The notes below the pieces were generated by a model that made no database searches, was not told the DNA's origin, and was given only the letters and a program-made list of their open reading frames with translations. From the NCBI RefSeq assembly GCF_013389455.1, contig NZ_CP058278.1, positions 1,736,001 to 1,800,000 on the forward strand: a stretch of 64,000 nt of DNA. Direction: 5' to 3'. The translations under genes were made by a program, and so were the position numbers. Origin of the DNA: Flavobacterium inviolabile. Lineage in GTDB: Bacteria; Bacteroidota; Bacteroidia; Flavobacteriales; Flavobacteriaceae. Of the stretch, positions 17,599 to 25,022 are shown in pieces. How positions within the stretch are numbered: position 1 is the stretch's first letter; every line of letters begins with the position of its first letter.

Positions 17599-17633
17599 AA
17601 ATGTTATTTGTTAACAATGTGATAAAGTTAAAA
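17584..17633. repeat. 50-bp direct repeat, copy 2 (downstream of RiPP genes)
   Basis: Identical over 50 bases to 14161-14210. It includes the last four codons and TGA of the SPASM gene (17584-17598) and extends 35 bases beyond. Identity ends after TTAAAA, where copy 1 continues with GTCC and copy 2 with CAGT. Confidence 0.95.
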
Positions 17634-17901
17634 CAGTGAGGGAATTAGCAAATTACAATTATTTGCAGTAGCAATACCGGAGCCGAAATGGTTTTGCAGG
17701 ATTTTTAGGATTATATAATCAGCAGTAGTAATACTACTCGTTGTATCCGTAAAAAGCAATAGAAAATAACAGCAATGCATTCGTTTATGCAGGTTGTGTA
17801 CTAGATTGTTTAAGCATTGCAATGCATGATATTGTTGAGGTGTTGCAGTTGTTTGTTGCTGTCCTGCCATTGATTTTAAACAAACTGATTTACCGGAATA
17901 A
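17634..17901. other. Gene-free spacer between RiPP island and 2,4-dienoyl-CoA reductase
   Basis: No supported gene. An 80-codon minus-strand frame (17628-17870) lacks any family feature and has atypical composition. A loose inverted pair around GCAATGCAT/ATGCATTGC occurs near 17772-17828. The region could be the pre-insertion flank of the RiPP island. Confidence 0.5.
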
Positions 17902-17930
17902 AAAAGACCGGTAATTGCCCGGTCTTTTGA
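17902..17930 (-). terminator. Terminator of the 2,4-dienoyl-CoA reductase gene
   Basis: A 10-bp stem (17902-17911 with 17919-17928) and 7-base loop. On the minus strand it ends in a short T-run, just downstream of the stop at 17935. A/T flanks could let it work both ways. Confidence 0.78.
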
Positions 17931-17934
17931 TATT

Positions 17935-18816
17935 TTATTTGTTTCCTTTTTGTTTGATCATGGCTTCCAGCATGTCCCACATTTCTTTTGGAATGGCTTC
18001 CAGCAGGTTAAATTGTCCTGCGCCCTGCAGCCATTCGCCACCATCGATGGTAATGACTTCACCGTTAACGTAAGCCGAAAAATCAGAAACCAGATAGGCA
18101 GCTAAATTAGCCAGTTCCTGGTGGTCACCTACACGTTTTAACGGTACTTTTTTAGCTAAATCGAACTTGTCCTTTAAGTCACCCGGTAACAAACGGTCCC
18201 AGGCACCTTTGGTAGGAAAAGGTCCCGGTGCAATGGCGTTGGTACGGATGCCGTATTTCGCCCATTCTACGGCCAAACTGCGGGTCATGGCTAAAACACC
18301 TGCTTTTGCTGTGGCCGACGGGACTACATAAGCCGAACCGGTCCAGGCATAAGTGGTGACGATATTTAAAATAGTGGTATTGGTCTGTTTGGTATCTATC
18401 CAGTGCTTACCAAAAGCAAGCGTACAGTTTTTAGAGCCTTTTAATACGATATCAATAATCGTGTCGAAGGCATTTGCCGAAAGACGCTCGGTAGGAGAGA
18501 TAAAGTTTCCGGCGGCATTGTTTAGTAAAACATCTACTTTTCCAAAAGCGTTCAGTACTTCCTGAAGCATGGCTTCTACCTGCTCATAATGGCGGACATC
18601 ACATGGAACGGCAAGGCATTTTCCTCCGGTTTCCTGTTCCAATTCTTTTGCAGTATTTTGCAGTTTGTCCAGGTCACGGGAAGTTATCGCTACTTTTGCG
18701 CCTAATTCCAGGAAATATTTTGTCATGGCTTTTCCCAAGCCACTTCCGCCACCGGTTACGACAATTACTTTGTCTTCCAGCGCATTATCACGAAGCATTT
18801 TTGCTGTAAAATTCAT
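17935..18816 (-). CDS. 2,4-dienoyl-CoA reductase-like short-chain dehydrogenase
   Basis: A 293-residue SDR with NAD(P)-binding TGGGSGLGKAM near residues 21-31 and NNAAGNF near 98-104. Where classical SDRs have YxxxK, it reads VVPSATAKAGV near 168-178. This, with the following PGPFPTKGAWDRL, matches the DECR/PECR branch, which reduces 2,4-dienoyl-CoA in oxidation of unsaturated fatty acids. It is preceded by a 28-bp perfect palindrome positioned like an operator. It is a single-gene unit between two terminators. Confidence 0.9.
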   Translation of the reverse strand: MNFTAKMLRDNALEDKVIVVTGGGSGLGKAMTKYFLELGAKVAITSRDLDKLQNTAKELEQETGGKCLAVPCDVRHYEQVEAMLQEVLNAFGKVDVLLNNAAGNFISPTERLSANAFDTIIDIVLKGSKNCTLAFGKHWIDTKQTNTTILNIVTTYAWTGSAYVVPSATAKAGVLAMTRSLAVEWAKYGIRTNAIAPGPFPTKGAWDRLLPGDLKDKFDLAKKVPLKRVGDHQELANLAAYLVSDFSAYVNGEVITIDGGEWLQGAGQFNLLEAIPKEMWDMLEAMIKQKGNK

Positions 18817-18851
18817 AAGTTTTATTTTTTGGAAACGTAAATATAGGAAAT

Positions 18852-18879
18852 TTTTTTATTATGCATGCATAATAAAAAA
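18852..18879. promoter_or_regulatory. 28-bp perfect palindrome, probable repressor operator
   Basis: A 28-base perfect palindrome centred at 18865/18866 with core ATTATGCATGCATAAT. It lies 36-63 bases upstream of the reductase ATG (minus strand). A -7-like TATATTTA occurs at 18838-18845, so the palindrome covers the expected -33 box. That is a repressor-operator geometry, TetR-like by inference. No regulator gene is adjacent. Confidence 0.68.
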
Positions 18880-19008
18880 GAAAGCATGTGAAAGGTTTTG
18901 ATACCGTTGAAACGGGAAACAAATTTAGGTAAAACAGGTTTTTAAACCTATGTAAAAGCAGCCGGTTGCCCGGAATCAGAAGGATTGCGGGTGCTGCTGC
19001 GGTAAAAG

Positions 19009-19043
19009 CAAAAGGGATAACAACTGCTGTTATCCCTTTTGGT
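19009..19043 (-). terminator. Terminator of the copper gene group
   Basis: A stem of about 14 bp (19009-19022 with 19028-19041) with a 5-base loop, nine bases beyond the multicopper oxidase stop on the minus strand. Confidence 0.82.
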
Positions 19044-19051
19044 TATTGGAT

Positions 19052-21241
19052 TTAATAGGTCAGGACGATTCCGCCTCCCATACCCATATCGCTGTCGTAA
19101 TGAGCCGAGAGCGACCAGTATTTGGTGAGGATATACCGGGAACCGACACTGTATTCAAAATCGGTATTCCAGGAACCCCAAAGCCGGACCCTGTCGGTTA
19201 CCGGAATGTCTTTGCGGACAAACTGCAAACGGGCTTTGCCTTCATGATCCAAGCGGACATCGGCATTGATAAGCCAGGGCAGCTGGTAGATCAACCCGAT
19301 ACAGGCTACAGCCCTTTGGTTTTGGGTACTTGCCTGCCCGAACAGGTTTTCTTCCCGCTCAAGGCTGTTGTGGTAACGGAAATCAAATCCGGTATATACA
19401 GACAGGTATTGGTTTTTATCCAGATAGCGTCCGAAATGAGCTTCGGTTTCATATCCGGTATTTTTGTTAAAGCCCAGGCGCCATTCCACATCAAAGAAAT
19501 TACGGGTGTTTTCCAGGCGCATTTCGCCATCGCTTCCGTTGCTTTCCAGGCCAACCTCAGCAGAGAAATAATAACGTCTGTCGTCGTTATAAACCATTTT
19601 CAAAGCCATTTCCGGATCCGGAATCTGCGGGTTAGGCGGTGAGTTTTCATAAGTGAAGATTCGACCCATTCCGGCCATCATGTGGTACAGAATGTGGCAG
19701 TGGAAATACCAGTCGCCATATTCCTCCGAAGCATGGAATTCGATCGTGTCGGTTTCCATCGGCATGATGTCCAGTACATTTTTTAACGGAGCATAATCCC
19801 CTTGTCCGTTCAGGATACGGAAAAAATGCCCGTGTAAATGCATCGGGTGCCGCATCATTGAATTGTTCGTGACTACAATACGAATGTTTTCTCCTTTTTT
19901 GATCAGTACTTTATCCGATTCGGATATGGTTTTATTGTTCAGGGTCCATACATAACGGTTCATGTTTCCGGTGAGCTCAAAATGCAGCGTCCGGACCGGA
20001 CCATCGGGAAGGTTTGTTTTTACCGGCGATTTCAGCATGGCATAATTCAGGGTAACAATATCGGTATTGCCGGTTTCCTGATGTTGGTGACCTTCCATAG
20101 CCATGCCGGCAGTTTTTTTGTCCTTTTCCTTTCCGGTTATTTCGGGATACATAACAGTGTTCATGTCCATTTGCTGCAGGCTCATGTTCATGCCCATATC
20201 TTTCATGTTGCCGCCCACGGTCATCATGTCGTTCATCATTTTCATCCCTTCAAAATATTTCAATTTTGGTAAAGGCTGCTGCAGCTGTTTGACGCCGTTG
20301 CCTAACCAAAGGGAAGCCTGCCCGGTACGGTCTTCTGCCGTAGCGACCAGTTCAAAGGCGGTGTCTTTATCCGGTATCGTAACGATAACATCATAGGTTT
20401 CGGATACGCCTACAATAAAACGGTCGACCGCTACCGGTTGTACATCCATACCATCGCTGGCGACAACCGTTATTTTTCCTCCGGCATAGTTGAGCCAGAA
20501 GTAAGTGGAGGCACTGCCGTTAATAATGCGTACCCGTACTTTTTCGCCGGGTTTGAATTGAGGGGCATGATCTTCCTGTTTGCCGTTTACAAAGAAGCGC
20601 TCGTAATAAACATCGCTCACATCCATAGCATGCATGCGTTTCCATTCGTTGGTAAACTTGGTCAGGAAATGGCCTTTTCCAATCGCCTCGGCATAATTTT
20701 GTGTGGCACCTTTTTTAATGGCATACCAGTCGTTTGCTTTGTGCAGCGAACGTTCGATTTCATGCGGATTGGCATCGGTCCAGTCACTCAGCAGCATGGT
20801 ATATTCCGGTAGTTCCGGTTCCTGCTTTTTATGGATGATAAAAGCACCGTACATCCCGATTTGTTCCTGCAGCATGGTATGGGAATGATACCAGTAGGTT
20901 CCGCTTTGTTTAATCGGGAACTTATAGGTGTGTGTAGACATGCCTTTTATCGGGGCAGTTGTCAGGTATGGAACCCCGTCCTGTTCATTCGGTAGGAGCA
21001 GTCCGTGCCAGTGAATGGATGTTTCGTGGTGCATTTTATTGTGTACGCGGATCACAGCAGTATCTCCTTCGGTAAAATGAAGTGTAGGCGCCGGAATGCT
21101 GCCGTTTATGGCAATGGCTTTTACTTTTTTGCCGGTATAGTTCACCACAGTGTCCGTGACATAGAGGTCATATTCCTTACTGTTTTGCGCATAGCCGCTA
21201 AGGGCTGCAAACAGCAGCAGCAGTTGATAACAATGTTTCAT
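19052..21241 (-). CDS. Multicopper oxidase (CopA-like) with C-terminal CopB-like barrel domain
   Basis: A 729-residue exported oxidase. It has a signal peptide (about residues 1-18), three cupredoxin domains with copper ligands HWHG near 78, HSH near 120, HPMHLHGHFF near 463-472 and HCHILYHMMAGM near 513-524, and a Met/His-rich insert at about 330-400 (many MxxM) typical of copper-tolerance oxidases. After residue 550, a beta-strand-rich part (ending in an aromatic Tyr) resembles CopB, the outer-membrane copper-resistance protein. So CopA and CopB functions appear fused in one chain. It is translated with the HMA/DUF3347 gene directly upstream (7-base gap). Confidence 0.9.
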   Translation of the reverse strand: MKHCYQLLLLFAALSGYAQNSKEYDLYVTDTVVNYTGKKVKAIAINGSIPAPTLHFTEGDTAVIRVHNKMHHETSIHWHGLLLPNEQDGVPYLTTAPIKGMSTHTYKFPIKQSGTYWYHSHTMLQEQIGMYGAFIIHKKQEPELPEYTMLLSDWTDANPHEIERSLHKANDWYAIKKGATQNYAEAIGKGHFLTKFTNEWKRMHAMDVSDVYYERFFVNGKQEDHAPQFKPGEKVRVRIINGSASTYFWLNYAGGKITVVASDGMDVQPVAVDRFIVGVSETYDVIVTIPDKDTAFELVATAEDRTGQASLWLGNGVKQLQQPLPKLKYFEGMKMMNDMMTVGGNMKDMGMNMSLQQMDMNTVMYPEITGKEKDKKTAGMAMEGHQHQETGNTDIVTLNYAMLKSPVKTNLPDGPVRTLHFELTGNMNRYVWTLNNKTISESDKVLIKKGENIRIVVTNNSMMRHPMHLHGHFFRILNGQGDYAPLKNVLDIMPMETDTIEFHASEEYGDWYFHCHILYHMMAGMGRIFTYENSPPNPQIPDPEMALKMVYNDDRRYYFSAEVGLESNGSDGEMRLENTRNFFDVEWRLGFNKNTGYETEAHFGRYLDKNQYLSVYTGFDFRYHNSLEREENLFGQASTQNQRAVACIGLIYQLPWLINADVRLDHEGKARLQFVRKDIPVTDRVRLWGSWNTDFEYSVGSRYILTKYWSLSAHYDSDMGMGGGIVLTY

Positions 21242-21248
21242 GCTACTG

Positions 21249-22097
21249 TTATTTTAAAGTTTCCACAGTACTGCCGCAGCTCAGCATGGCAGAGCCGTAA
21301 TAAGGGTTTTTGATGGTATTTTCTTTACTTAACCAATGGGCGCCCTTACCGTTATCATACATCGGACACTTCTGATAGTAATACGGAGCGTCGTTAGTTG
21401 TTGTTTTGGCTAAAGCATACAGGTTTTCCGAAAGGGAGGCAAAATGATCGCGCTGGTGTTTCACATCTGTTGTTTCTGCTATATGTCCGGCATCGGTTTT
21501 TAAACTGCTCTGGATTTTCATCCACAGGGTGTGCTGTTCGGTTTTCATTTTGTCCATTGGCGCAGCAGCAATGGCTTTTACCAGTTCGGAAGCTTTGGCG
21601 GAAGCCGTTTTTCCGTCTGATTTAATCAGCGCATCTTTGATGGAAAAATAGGCCGTATATACCGGGTTAAAAAGCGGACTGTTCTGAGTGGTTTCCGCTG
21701 CCGGCATATCATGTCCTTTATGAGAATCATGGTTTTCTGCGATTGCGCTCACTTTTGCCGGTCGGTCATACTGGCAGCATTCCGGCAGGTTTTTATAGGC
21801 TTCATCCGGTGCGCGGAATGTCTCGCTGTCATAACCGGCATAGGCTACTTTTTTAAGGATGGCATCGGTATTGGTTTTGGTCTGATCGTAGGTAAGGGTC
21901 AGCATATCGGTATCGACATTCCAGTCGGCTTTTACGATACCTTTTTCATTTGCTGCTTTTTCAATGGTTTTCTTACACATCTCGCAGTTGCCATACACTT
22001 TTACGGTTTCCGTTTTCGGGTTTTTTATCTGTGCTTCACAGCTTGTAAAGACGAATGCCATAGCAACAGCCATGGCTATATTTCTTAAGGTTTTCAT
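21249..22097 (-). CDS. Exported heavy-metal-associated domain and DUF3347 protein
   Basis: A 282-residue protein with signal peptide and lipobox-like TSCEAQ near residue 20, then an HMA domain with the metal-binding CxxC (GNCEMC, near 38-41), a linker with His-rich DSHKGHDMP, and a C-terminal DUF3347 helical domain. A late CPMYDNGKGAHW motif resembles CusB/CusF metal-binding tails. It likely receives or buffers copper for the oxidase encoded next to it. Confidence 0.88.
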   Translation of the reverse strand: MKTLRNIAMAVAMAFVFTSCEAQIKNPKTETVKVYGNCEMCKKTIEKAANEKGIVKADWNVDTDMLTLTYDQTKTNTDAILKKVAYAGYDSETFRAPDEAYKNLPECCQYDRPAKVSAIAENHDSHKGHDMPAAETTQNSPLFNPVYTAYFSIKDALIKSDGKTASAKASELVKAIAAAPMDKMKTEQHTLWMKIQSSLKTDAGHIAETTDVKHQRDHFASLSENLYALAKTTTNDAPYYYQKCPMYDNGKGAHWLSKENTIKNPYYGSAMLSCGSTVETLK

Positions 22098-22181
22098 TGT
22101 ATTGAATTTTTGAATTAAGGAATGATGTAAATAACAATAACCCGTACTGTTTGGGGTACAGGTGTAATCATATTCTAATAA

Positions 22182-22571
22182 TCAAATTCGAAATACTCTG
22201 TTAAGCAGGTATATGGGCTGCTTGTAGCGGTTGGGTGGGTTGTAATAGGAATAATTAAAGGACTCGGTACTTTTAAAAATATAGGGTATTTCAAGTACGG
22301 CCGGTATTGTAAACTGTATATGAAACGGATTGCTGAATTTTTGGGTCAGCAATTCTGCTTTCTGCTGGTTGTCGTCAATTTTGATTTTGACCTGTTTGTC
22401 TTCGCAGCACGGTTTTTTGGTTGCCTTAATACCGCAAAAGCATTTTGTTTCGTTGGCAGCAGTATGACTCAGTGAGGCCAGTTCTTCTCCGCAAAAATGC
22501 GCCGATACATTAACCCCGACTGCGGGGATTAAGTATAAGAGCATTAATATGGTTGCGAAAAACTTTTTCAT
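22182..22571 (-). CDS. HYC_CC_PP family protein
   Basis: A 129-residue exported protein. After the signal peptide it has the family's cysteine pattern: AHFCGEE near residue 27, CFCGIKA near 45 and KPCCEDK near 54. Such proteins occur beside copper or heavy-metal export genes in Bacteroidota, and the location next to the HMA protein fits. A direct metal-binding role is inferred from the clustered Cys and His. Confidence 0.85.
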   Translation of the reverse strand: MKKFFATILMLLYLIPAVGVNVSAHFCGEELASLSHTAANETKCFCGIKATKKPCCEDKQVKIKIDDNQQKAELLTQKFSNPFHIQFTIPAVLEIPYIFKSTESFNYSYYNPPNRYKQPIYLLNRVFRI

Positions 22572-22674
22572 GAATAAGAATCAATCTTCAAAATTATCGA
22601 ATTAATGGGATTTTGTCATTAATAATGTGTTAAAAAGTTTTTTAAGGGCTTGGCGGCTAACCGGGATAAGGTTT

Positions 22675-23808
22675 TTATCGGGTGATCTTTCGCAGGCGTT
22701 CCGTTGCCTGTAACAAAGTGTTGTCGTCTTTGGCAAAGCAAAAGCGGATTAGTTTAAGGTCTTTGCCATCGGCATAAAAAGTGGATATCGGGATGGTCGC
22801 CACACCATAGTCGGTGATGAGCCTTTTCGTAAAGTCGATATCGTTTTCATTCGAAAAAGAGGCGTAGGAAGCCACCTGGAAATAGGAGCCTTCACAAGGG
22901 AGTATCTCAAAAGGAGTTTGGGAGAGCAGTGCTTTAAAGTAATCTCTTTTTTTACGGTACATCGAGGCAATTTCTTTAAAGTCCACAATATCCAGATAGT
23001 CGCTAATGGCGGCCTGTGAAATACTGTTGACACTGAATACTAAAAACTGATGGACTTTTTTGATCTCTTTCATCAGGTGTTCGGGCGCAATGGCATACCC
23101 GATTTTCCATCCGGTGATGTGCAGTGATTTTCCAAATGAAGAAATCACAATACTGCGGTCGCGGAGTTTTTCATTGGTGTTAACCGATATATGGGGTTGT
23201 TCGTAGGTAATGTATTCGTAAACCTCATCCGATAACAGCAGTACATCCGGATACAGGGTCAGTAATTTTTCAAGCTGCAGGAAATCGGCAGCGGTCCATA
23301 TTTTACCGGTTGGATTATGCGGATTGTTGATGATGAGCATTCTCGTTTGAGTATTCATCTTAGCCGCAATGGCTTCCCAGTCTGGAGTGTAATCGTCATT
23401 TAGCGCCACCCGGACCGGTTTGGCATAACTGAGCAGGATGGGGGCTTCATAACAGTCGTAGCTTGGGTCGAGAATGATCACTTCTTCGTTTTTGTTTACC
23501 AATGCCTGTATGGTGGCAAAAATAGCTTCGGTAGCGCCTGCGGTCACTAACATTTCCGTAGCCGGATTAACCGCACGATGATAGGACGCTGAGGTTAATG
23601 CCGCAATTTTGCTCATCAGTCCCGGATGTCCGGCCATTGGCGTATACTGGTGTACATTTTCTGTAGCGAGTTTTGCTGTAATGGTGGTCAATCGTTCGTC
23701 TACCGGAAAATTCGGAAATCCCTGCGACAGGTTAATGGCCTGGTGCTCGTTTGCCATTTGGGACATTACGGTAAAAATACTGGTGGTGATATGCGGGAGT
23801 TTGGACAT
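22675..23808 (-). CDS. PLP-dependent aminotransferase (methionine aminotransferase, YbdL-like)
   Basis: A 377-residue fold-type I aminotransferase. Motifs: LSQGFPNFP near residue 27, PTGKIW near 166, DEVYEY near 193, the Schiff-base Lys in SSFGKSLHITGWKIGYA near 226-242, and a C-terminal Arg region (LKLIRFCFA). It resembles methionine/kynurenine (glutamine transaminase K-like) aminotransferases such as YbdL. The precise substrate cannot be read from the sequence. It is not obviously in an operon. Confidence 0.9.
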   Translation of the reverse strand: MSKLPHITTSIFTVMSQMANEHQAINLSQGFPNFPVDERLTTITAKLATENVHQYTPMAGHPGLMSKIAALTSASYHRAVNPATEMLVTAGATEAIFATIQALVNKNEEVIILDPSYDCYEAPILLSYAKPVRVALNDDYTPDWEAIAAKMNTQTRMLIINNPHNPTGKIWTAADFLQLEKLLTLYPDVLLLSDEVYEYITYEQPHISVNTNEKLRDRSIVISSFGKSLHITGWKIGYAIAPEHLMKEIKKVHQFLVFSVNSISQAAISDYLDIVDFKEIASMYRKKRDYFKALLSQTPFEILPCEGSYFQVASYASFSNENDIDFTKRLITDYGVATIPISTFYADGKDLKLIRFCFAKDDNTLLQATERLRKITR

Positions 23809-24110
23809 TTTTTTGTTTTTATAGTGGATGTACCGGTGTATAAATGTATAAAAATATTTGTTGGAAAGGTAATCTTAGCAGGAGGGATGGTTTGGCGGCT
23901 GCCGGAAAACAGGTGTATTGTGCCTTCACTGTTACGGATTTTTGAGTGAAGGGCATTATGTGTTCCGGTTTAGGAGAGGTTTTAAGTGTTGTAATACAGG
24001 GTGTTGTGTTGTTTGTGATGATTTTTACAATGTGACATGCTAAGTTTTTATCATTTTTCTATTCGTTCATGCCGGGCTTTATACATTTGAAAAACAGAAA
24101 TACCATTGTT
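23809..24110. other. Gene-free divergent spacer
   Basis: About 300 bases between the aminotransferase start and the next gene. No ORF, repeat or RNA gene was recognised. Promoters for both directions must lie here, but no clear TAnnTTTG box was found. Confidence 0.4.
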
Positions 24111-24941
24111 ATGCAAAACCGTTTTTGGGCTGTTAGTATTATGGCCATATTTTTTTTCGCACTGTTACCGGCTGCGAACGGAAAAAGCGTTGTCCGGCAG
24201 AAAGAATCCGCTGTCTTACCGTTTTTTAAAAATGATACTACTTCTGCCACTTTTCCCGGCGGACTACGAATTTATCATTCCCTGTTTCATAAAAAGATTA
24301 AACTTGGAGTAATTAATATGGTTTACGATAAGAGTAATAGAGGTGCCGAAACAATAATCAGATGTACTGTGAATTTTGTTATTACCGAAAACGGCGATAT
24401 GGAAAATATCAGTGTAACGGGAAGTAATGCTTCGGCTAATGCAGAGGTATTGCGTACTATAAGCAGTCTTGTAACGTATAAATGGCTTCCGGCACAAAAA
24501 AATGGCATTCCGGTTCGACAGAAGTTAATACTTCCGGTCAGTTTTGTTGTCGATGAGCCGAGAAGTGATGAAAAAGAGGCGCTGATCAGTTCGCTTTTAG
24601 AAGTGCTTAAAGTAGAAAAACAGGGTGCTAAAGAATTTACGCCGGTACTCAACGCTTTGAAAAAAAAGCATAAAGGGGTTTCGGATGTTTTCTGGAAAAA
24701 GGTGTTTAATGAAGGTAAGGGAGCATATCAGGAGCTGTATGAGCAGGGATACCGATATGATTATACGGAAACGGAGATTGCCGGTTTACTTGAAAAAGCA
24801 AAAGGAAGACCGGGCAATACGGCAAAAGATTTTTATATGGTTCCGGAAGATCAGATAAAAACTCTTAAGGATTGTTTTATGGAAAGAATAACTGAGGTGA
24901 TCGTGAAAGGAATCGATTTTAAGAAATTCCCTTCCGACTAA
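24111..24941 (+). CDS. Secreted protein with TonB C-terminal-like domain
   Basis: The ATG at 24111 gives a signal peptide (MQNRFW then a hydrophobic stretch ending PAANGKS); an in-frame ATG at 24069 would add 14 residues ahead of it and is less likely. The mature part of about 250 residues has a region (CTVNFVITENGDMENISV, then a KWLPAQKNGIPVRQKLILPVSF block) with the strand order of TonB C-terminal domains, which are used as free-standing modules in Bacteroidota. The rest is helical and unrecognised. Function unknown. Confidence 0.75.
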   Translation: MQNRFWAVSIMAIFFFALLPAANGKSVVRQKESAVLPFFKNDTTSATFPGGLRIYHSLFHKKIKLGVINMVYDKSNRGAETIIRCTVNFVITENGDMENISVTGSNASANAEVLRTISSLVTYKWLPAQKNGIPVRQKLILPVSFVVDEPRSDEKEALISSLLEVLKVEKQGAKEFTPVLNALKKKHKGVSDVFWKKVFNEGKGAYQELYEQGYRYDYTETEIAGLLEKAKGRPGNTAKDFYMVPEDQIKTLKDCFMERITEVIVKGIDFKKFPSD

Positions 24942-24972
24942 AATTAATACCTTTTGGAAGATTTACAAATGC

Positions 24973-25001
24973 AAAAGCCAACCTTAAGGCTGGCTTTTTA
25001 T
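24973..25001 (+). terminator. Terminator after the TonB-like gene
   Basis: An 11-bp stem with one mismatch (24973-24983 with 24988-24998) and a TTAA loop, between convergent genes. Flanking A and T runs suggest it may serve both directions. Confidence 0.72.
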
Positions 25002-25022
25002 AGTGTTTTTTTATGAAAGTAG

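Noticed and set aside
17628..17870. An 80-codon minus-strand frame behind the RiPP island
   Set aside because: Composition is Thr/Cys/His-rich without domain features, it overlaps the 50-bp repeat and has no neighbour context; judged chance frame.
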